Shown: positions 61,972 through 64,000 of the stretch, one piece after another
How positions within the stretch are numbered: position 1 is the stretch's first letter
Layout of the letters: every line of letters starts with the position of its first letter
Source of the DNA: an uncultured Lachnospiraceae bacterium
Lineage (GTDB): Bacteria > Bacillota > Clostridia > Lachnospirales > Lachnospiraceae
Direction: 5' to 3'
DNA: 64,000 nucleotides
NCBI GenBank assembly: GCA_947177165.1
Contig: CAMWTP010000016.1
Coordinates: 1 to 64,000 of the forward strand
Notes under the pieces: model-generated
Told to the model about the DNA's origin: nothing
The model's input: the letters and a program-made list of their open reading frames with translations, nothing else
The model's database searches: none
Made by a program: the position numbers and the translations under genes

Positions 61972-63720
61972 ATGGAAGATAAAAAGGTATTATTATCAAT
62001 CAAAGATCTGGTAGTGAAGTTCCGTGTGCGCGGAAAACGGTTGACGGCAATCCGCGGGGTTTCACTTGATATTTACGAGAATGAATCAATTGCAATTGTT
62101 GGGGAGTCTGGTTCGGGTAAATCTGTATTTACAAAAACCTTTGCCGGGATGCTTGACAGCAATGGGTATATTGATAACGGAAGTATTATTTTCAGTGATG
62201 AGGATTTGGCAGATACAGTTGTCAGAAAAAATACAGTGTCGGACAAGATGATTGGTCACGCATTGTCAAAGCTGAATGCATACTCCCAGTATGAGCTCGG
62301 CGTTGATATCTATAGAGAAATGGAAGCCTTGAAAGCAGAGAAGGCAGAAAAAGAAGAACTCAGTAAAGAGCAGAGAGAGGCAAGCGACAAGGCAATTGCG
62401 GAGTTGGGTACAAAGAAAACCGAAGCCTTTAACTTAAAGCTGACATTAGATCCCAAGACAGACAGGGCGAAAATCAAAGAGTTAACCCAGTCAATCAAGG
62501 AGATGGAGAAGGAAATCAAGAAGCTCTTGAAAGAAAGAGCGGATATGGAGCTTGCGGCAAAGAATAAACTGAAAAATAATACAGAGTATATGGGGAAGTT
62601 TAATGCCAGAATGTCAGAGCTGAAAGCGAAGTATGATGCGGCAGTCAAGGGAAGTATCTCTGTAGAAATGAAAAAACGCAATGAGGTTCTTGCCAAGGAA
62701 GTCTATCTCTCGATAGGAAGATACAGTTTTATGAAACGCGCACAGCTGTTGTATAAGCTTCTGACAGCATTGAAACAGGCGATGATAACAGGGGTAGACT
62801 TGTCCGACGATGCACAGAGAAATGTTGTTTTTGACAAAGTGGCATTTCGTGTAAAATATCTTGATGAGACGTCTGACAAACTCCACGGAACTTGCGTTCT
62901 AAATCTTGCAAATGTGAAATACGCAAAGGACTGGTATCAGATTCGCGGAAAGAAGATTGCGACTGTATTTCAAGATCCGATGACCTCGTTAAATCCGATT
63001 ATCACGATCGGGAAGCAGATTACTTCGATTATTATGAAACATCAGGATGTAACGGAGTCCGAAGCGAGGGCAAAGGCACTGGATCTGATGAAGAAGGTAG
63101 GAATCCCCAATGCGGAAGCGCGTTTCGATGACTATCCGTTCCAGTATTCTGGTGGCATGAGACAGAGAATTGTAATCGCGATTGCGTTGTCCTGTCAGCC
63201 AAAAATTCTGATCTGCGATGAGCCCACGACAGCGCTTGATGTTACGATTCAGGCGCAGATCTTAAAGCTTTTGAAGGATTTGCAGAAAGAGTTTAATTAT
63301 ACGATTGTCTTTATCACGCATGACCTTGGTGTGGTGGCAAATATTGCTGACCGTGTCGCGGTGGTGTATGCTGGTCAAATCATAGAACTTGCCTCTGTTG
63401 ACGAGATTTTCTATGATCCAAGGCATCCTTATACATGGGCGCTGCTATCCTCAATGCCGCAGCTTGCAGAGAAGAATACGAAGCTGTATTCCATCACAGG
63501 TACACCGCCATCTCTCTACAATAAGGTGGTGGGAGATGCGTTTGCACCGCGGAATCCGTACTGCATGAAGATTGATACGCTGAAGGAGCCTCCAATGTTC
63601 AAGATCACTGATACGCACTATGCAAAGACATGGCTGTTGGATCCGCGCTCGCCTAAGATTGAGAAACCAGAAGCTATTCAGAATATCCATGAGAAATTGT
63701 TGAAAGCATTTAACATATAA
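61972..63720 (+). CDS. oppD: Oligopeptide ABC transporter ATPase OppD with about 220-residue insertion
   Basis: A 582-residue ATPase. Walker A GESGSGKS is at 44-51, but the Q-loop TVFQDPMTSLNP comes only at 331-342. Usually about 60 residues lie between them; here there are about 280. The insertion (about 95-315) is a Lys/Glu-rich coiled coil followed by another helical part. The rest is normal: YSGGMRQRI, LICDEPTTALD, FITHDLGVV and the C-terminal Opp peptide-transporter domain (Cys in APRNPYCMK). GGGGGACAG precedes the ATG. Confidence 0.9.
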   Translation: MEDKKVLLSIKDLVVKFRVRGKRLTAIRGVSLDIYENESIAIVGESGSGKSVFTKTFAGMLDSNGYIDNGSIIFSDEDLADTVVRKNTVSDKMIGHALSKLNAYSQYELGVDIYREMEALKAEKAEKEELSKEQREASDKAIAELGTKKTEAFNLKLTLDPKTDRAKIKELTQSIKEMEKEIKKLLKERADMELAAKNKLKNNTEYMGKFNARMSELKAKYDAAVKGSISVEMKKRNEVLAKEVYLSIGRYSFMKRAQLLYKLLTALKQAMITGVDLSDDAQRNVVFDKVAFRVKYLDETSDKLHGTCVLNLANVKYAKDWYQIRGKKIATVFQDPMTSLNPIITIGKQITSIIMKHQDVTESEARAKALDLMKKVGIPNAEARFDDYPFQYSGGMRQRIVIAIALSCQPKILICDEPTTALDVTIQAQILKLLKDLQKEFNYTIVFITHDLGVVANIADRVAVVYAGQIIELASVDEIFYDPRHPYTWALLSSMPQLAEKNTKLYSITGTPPSLYNKVVGDAFAPRNPYCMKIDTLKEPPMFKITDTHYAKTWLLDPRSPKIEKPEAIQNIHEKLLKAFNI

Positions 63721-63725
63721 AAGCC

Positions 63726-63799
63726 TGAATCAGAAAATTTGAATCAGAAATATTGAAATCACAAGATTTGAAATCAGATATTTTGGAATCAGAGACTTT
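63726..63799 (+). repeat. Five degenerate 15-bp direct repeats between oppD and oppF
   Basis: Copies are TGAATCAGAAAATT, TGAATCAGAAATATT, GAAATCACAAGATTT, GAAATCAGATATTTT and GGAATCAGAGACTTT. They fill the whole gap up to the oppF ribosome site. Confidence 0.85.
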
Positions 63800-63817
63800 A
63801 GATAGGAGATTTAGAAC

Positions 63818-64000
63818 GTGTCAAACCTAAATCAGGAAAAATCAGGACGTGTATCTCATTTGCCGGAACATGGTCCAATTGATGAAAAAAATGGCAAAGA
63901 GATCTTATTGTCGGTCAAAAATGTAGATATCACATTCGGTAAGGGAGCAAATGCAGTGAAAGCTGTCAAGAATGCCAGTTTTGATATCTATAAGGGAGAG
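63818..64000 (+). CDS. oppF: Oligopeptide ABC transporter ATPase OppF (start only)
   Basis: The first 61 codons of an OppF-like ATPase start at GTG 63818 behind GATAGGAGATT. The readable part has a 25-residue extension, then EILLSVKNVDITFGKG and KAVKNASFDIYKGE, the strand just before Walker A, and runs off the window. It should form a heterodimer with OppD. Confidence 0.8.
   Translation, partial: MSNLNQEKSGRVSHLPEHGPIDEKNGKEILLSVKNVDITFGKGANAVKAVKNASFDIYKGE

Noticed and set aside
1-64000. tRNA, rRNA, prophage, transposase genes
   Set aside because: None could be recognised on either strand.

Overview
The window looks like chromosome of a spore-forming, probably motile, low-to-mid GC Clostridia, most likely Lachnospiraceae. 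The evidence is a spoIVA gene, a cheV gene, a tyrosine T-box upstream of tyrS, the der-plsY-gpsA order, an M1-peptidase/ABC permease fusion, strong AGGAGG-type ribosome sites and TTGACA-17-TATAAT promoters. I see no rRNA, tRNA, CRISPR array, phage or transposase gene. The species cannot be named from the sequence alone.

Region by region. 1-2.3 kb: yraN, pgeF and a YbgC-type thioesterase. 2.3-10.5 kb: a five-gene cluster (SWIM zinc finger, HEAT-like solenoid, MoxR AAA+ ATPase, DUF5682-like protein, VWA protein) of the type that includes E. coli yehL/M/P/Q. 10.5-12.5 kb: an AT-rich polytopic membrane protein. 12.5-16 kb: clpS-clpA-aat, a complete N-degron recognition, unfolding and tagging set. 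16-21.5 kb: a SHOCT-like protein, an rsmH paralogue, a HisI-like protein with altered metal ligands, and tldD-tldE. 21.5-28.8 kb, minus strand: a Na+/H+ antiporter, an OmpR-type two-component pair and an ABC exporter whose permease is fused to an M1 peptidase. 29-37.2 kb: an HPr-like protein, T-box and tyrS, a long prs paralogue, a DUF512 radical-SAM-like protein, der, plsY and gpsA. 37.3-43.5 kb: an accessory stretch with a Phd/PIN toxin-antitoxin pair, YfbM-like and other small proteins, a methyltransferase, a GNAT, a phosphatase and two broken genes. 43.5-46.3 kb: a second MoxR-VWA pair. 46.3-50.5 kb: spoIVA, then an orphan sensor kinase and a lipoprotein. 50.5-54.2 kb: cheV, a sirtuin-like protein and an acidic/coiled-coil membrane protein. 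54.3-56.5 kb: hisH, hisF, ung. 56.7-64 kb: an opp oligopeptide transporter whose OppA, OppB and OppD are all much enlarged; oppF runs off the window.

The least explained signal is in the spaces between co-directional genes. One repeat family (1-55, 12803-12890, 35962-36051) is a long hairpin followed by a second GAAGAACGC/GCGTTCTTC hairpin; its stems show paired (compensatory) base changes between copies. A second family (5840-5916, 18488-18653, 33825-33872, 35239-35298) consists of palindromes ending in TTAGGAACT/AGTTCCTAA. Both families begin at or over an upstream stop codon and end shortly before the next gene, so they may shape operon mRNA or be small palindromic mobile elements.
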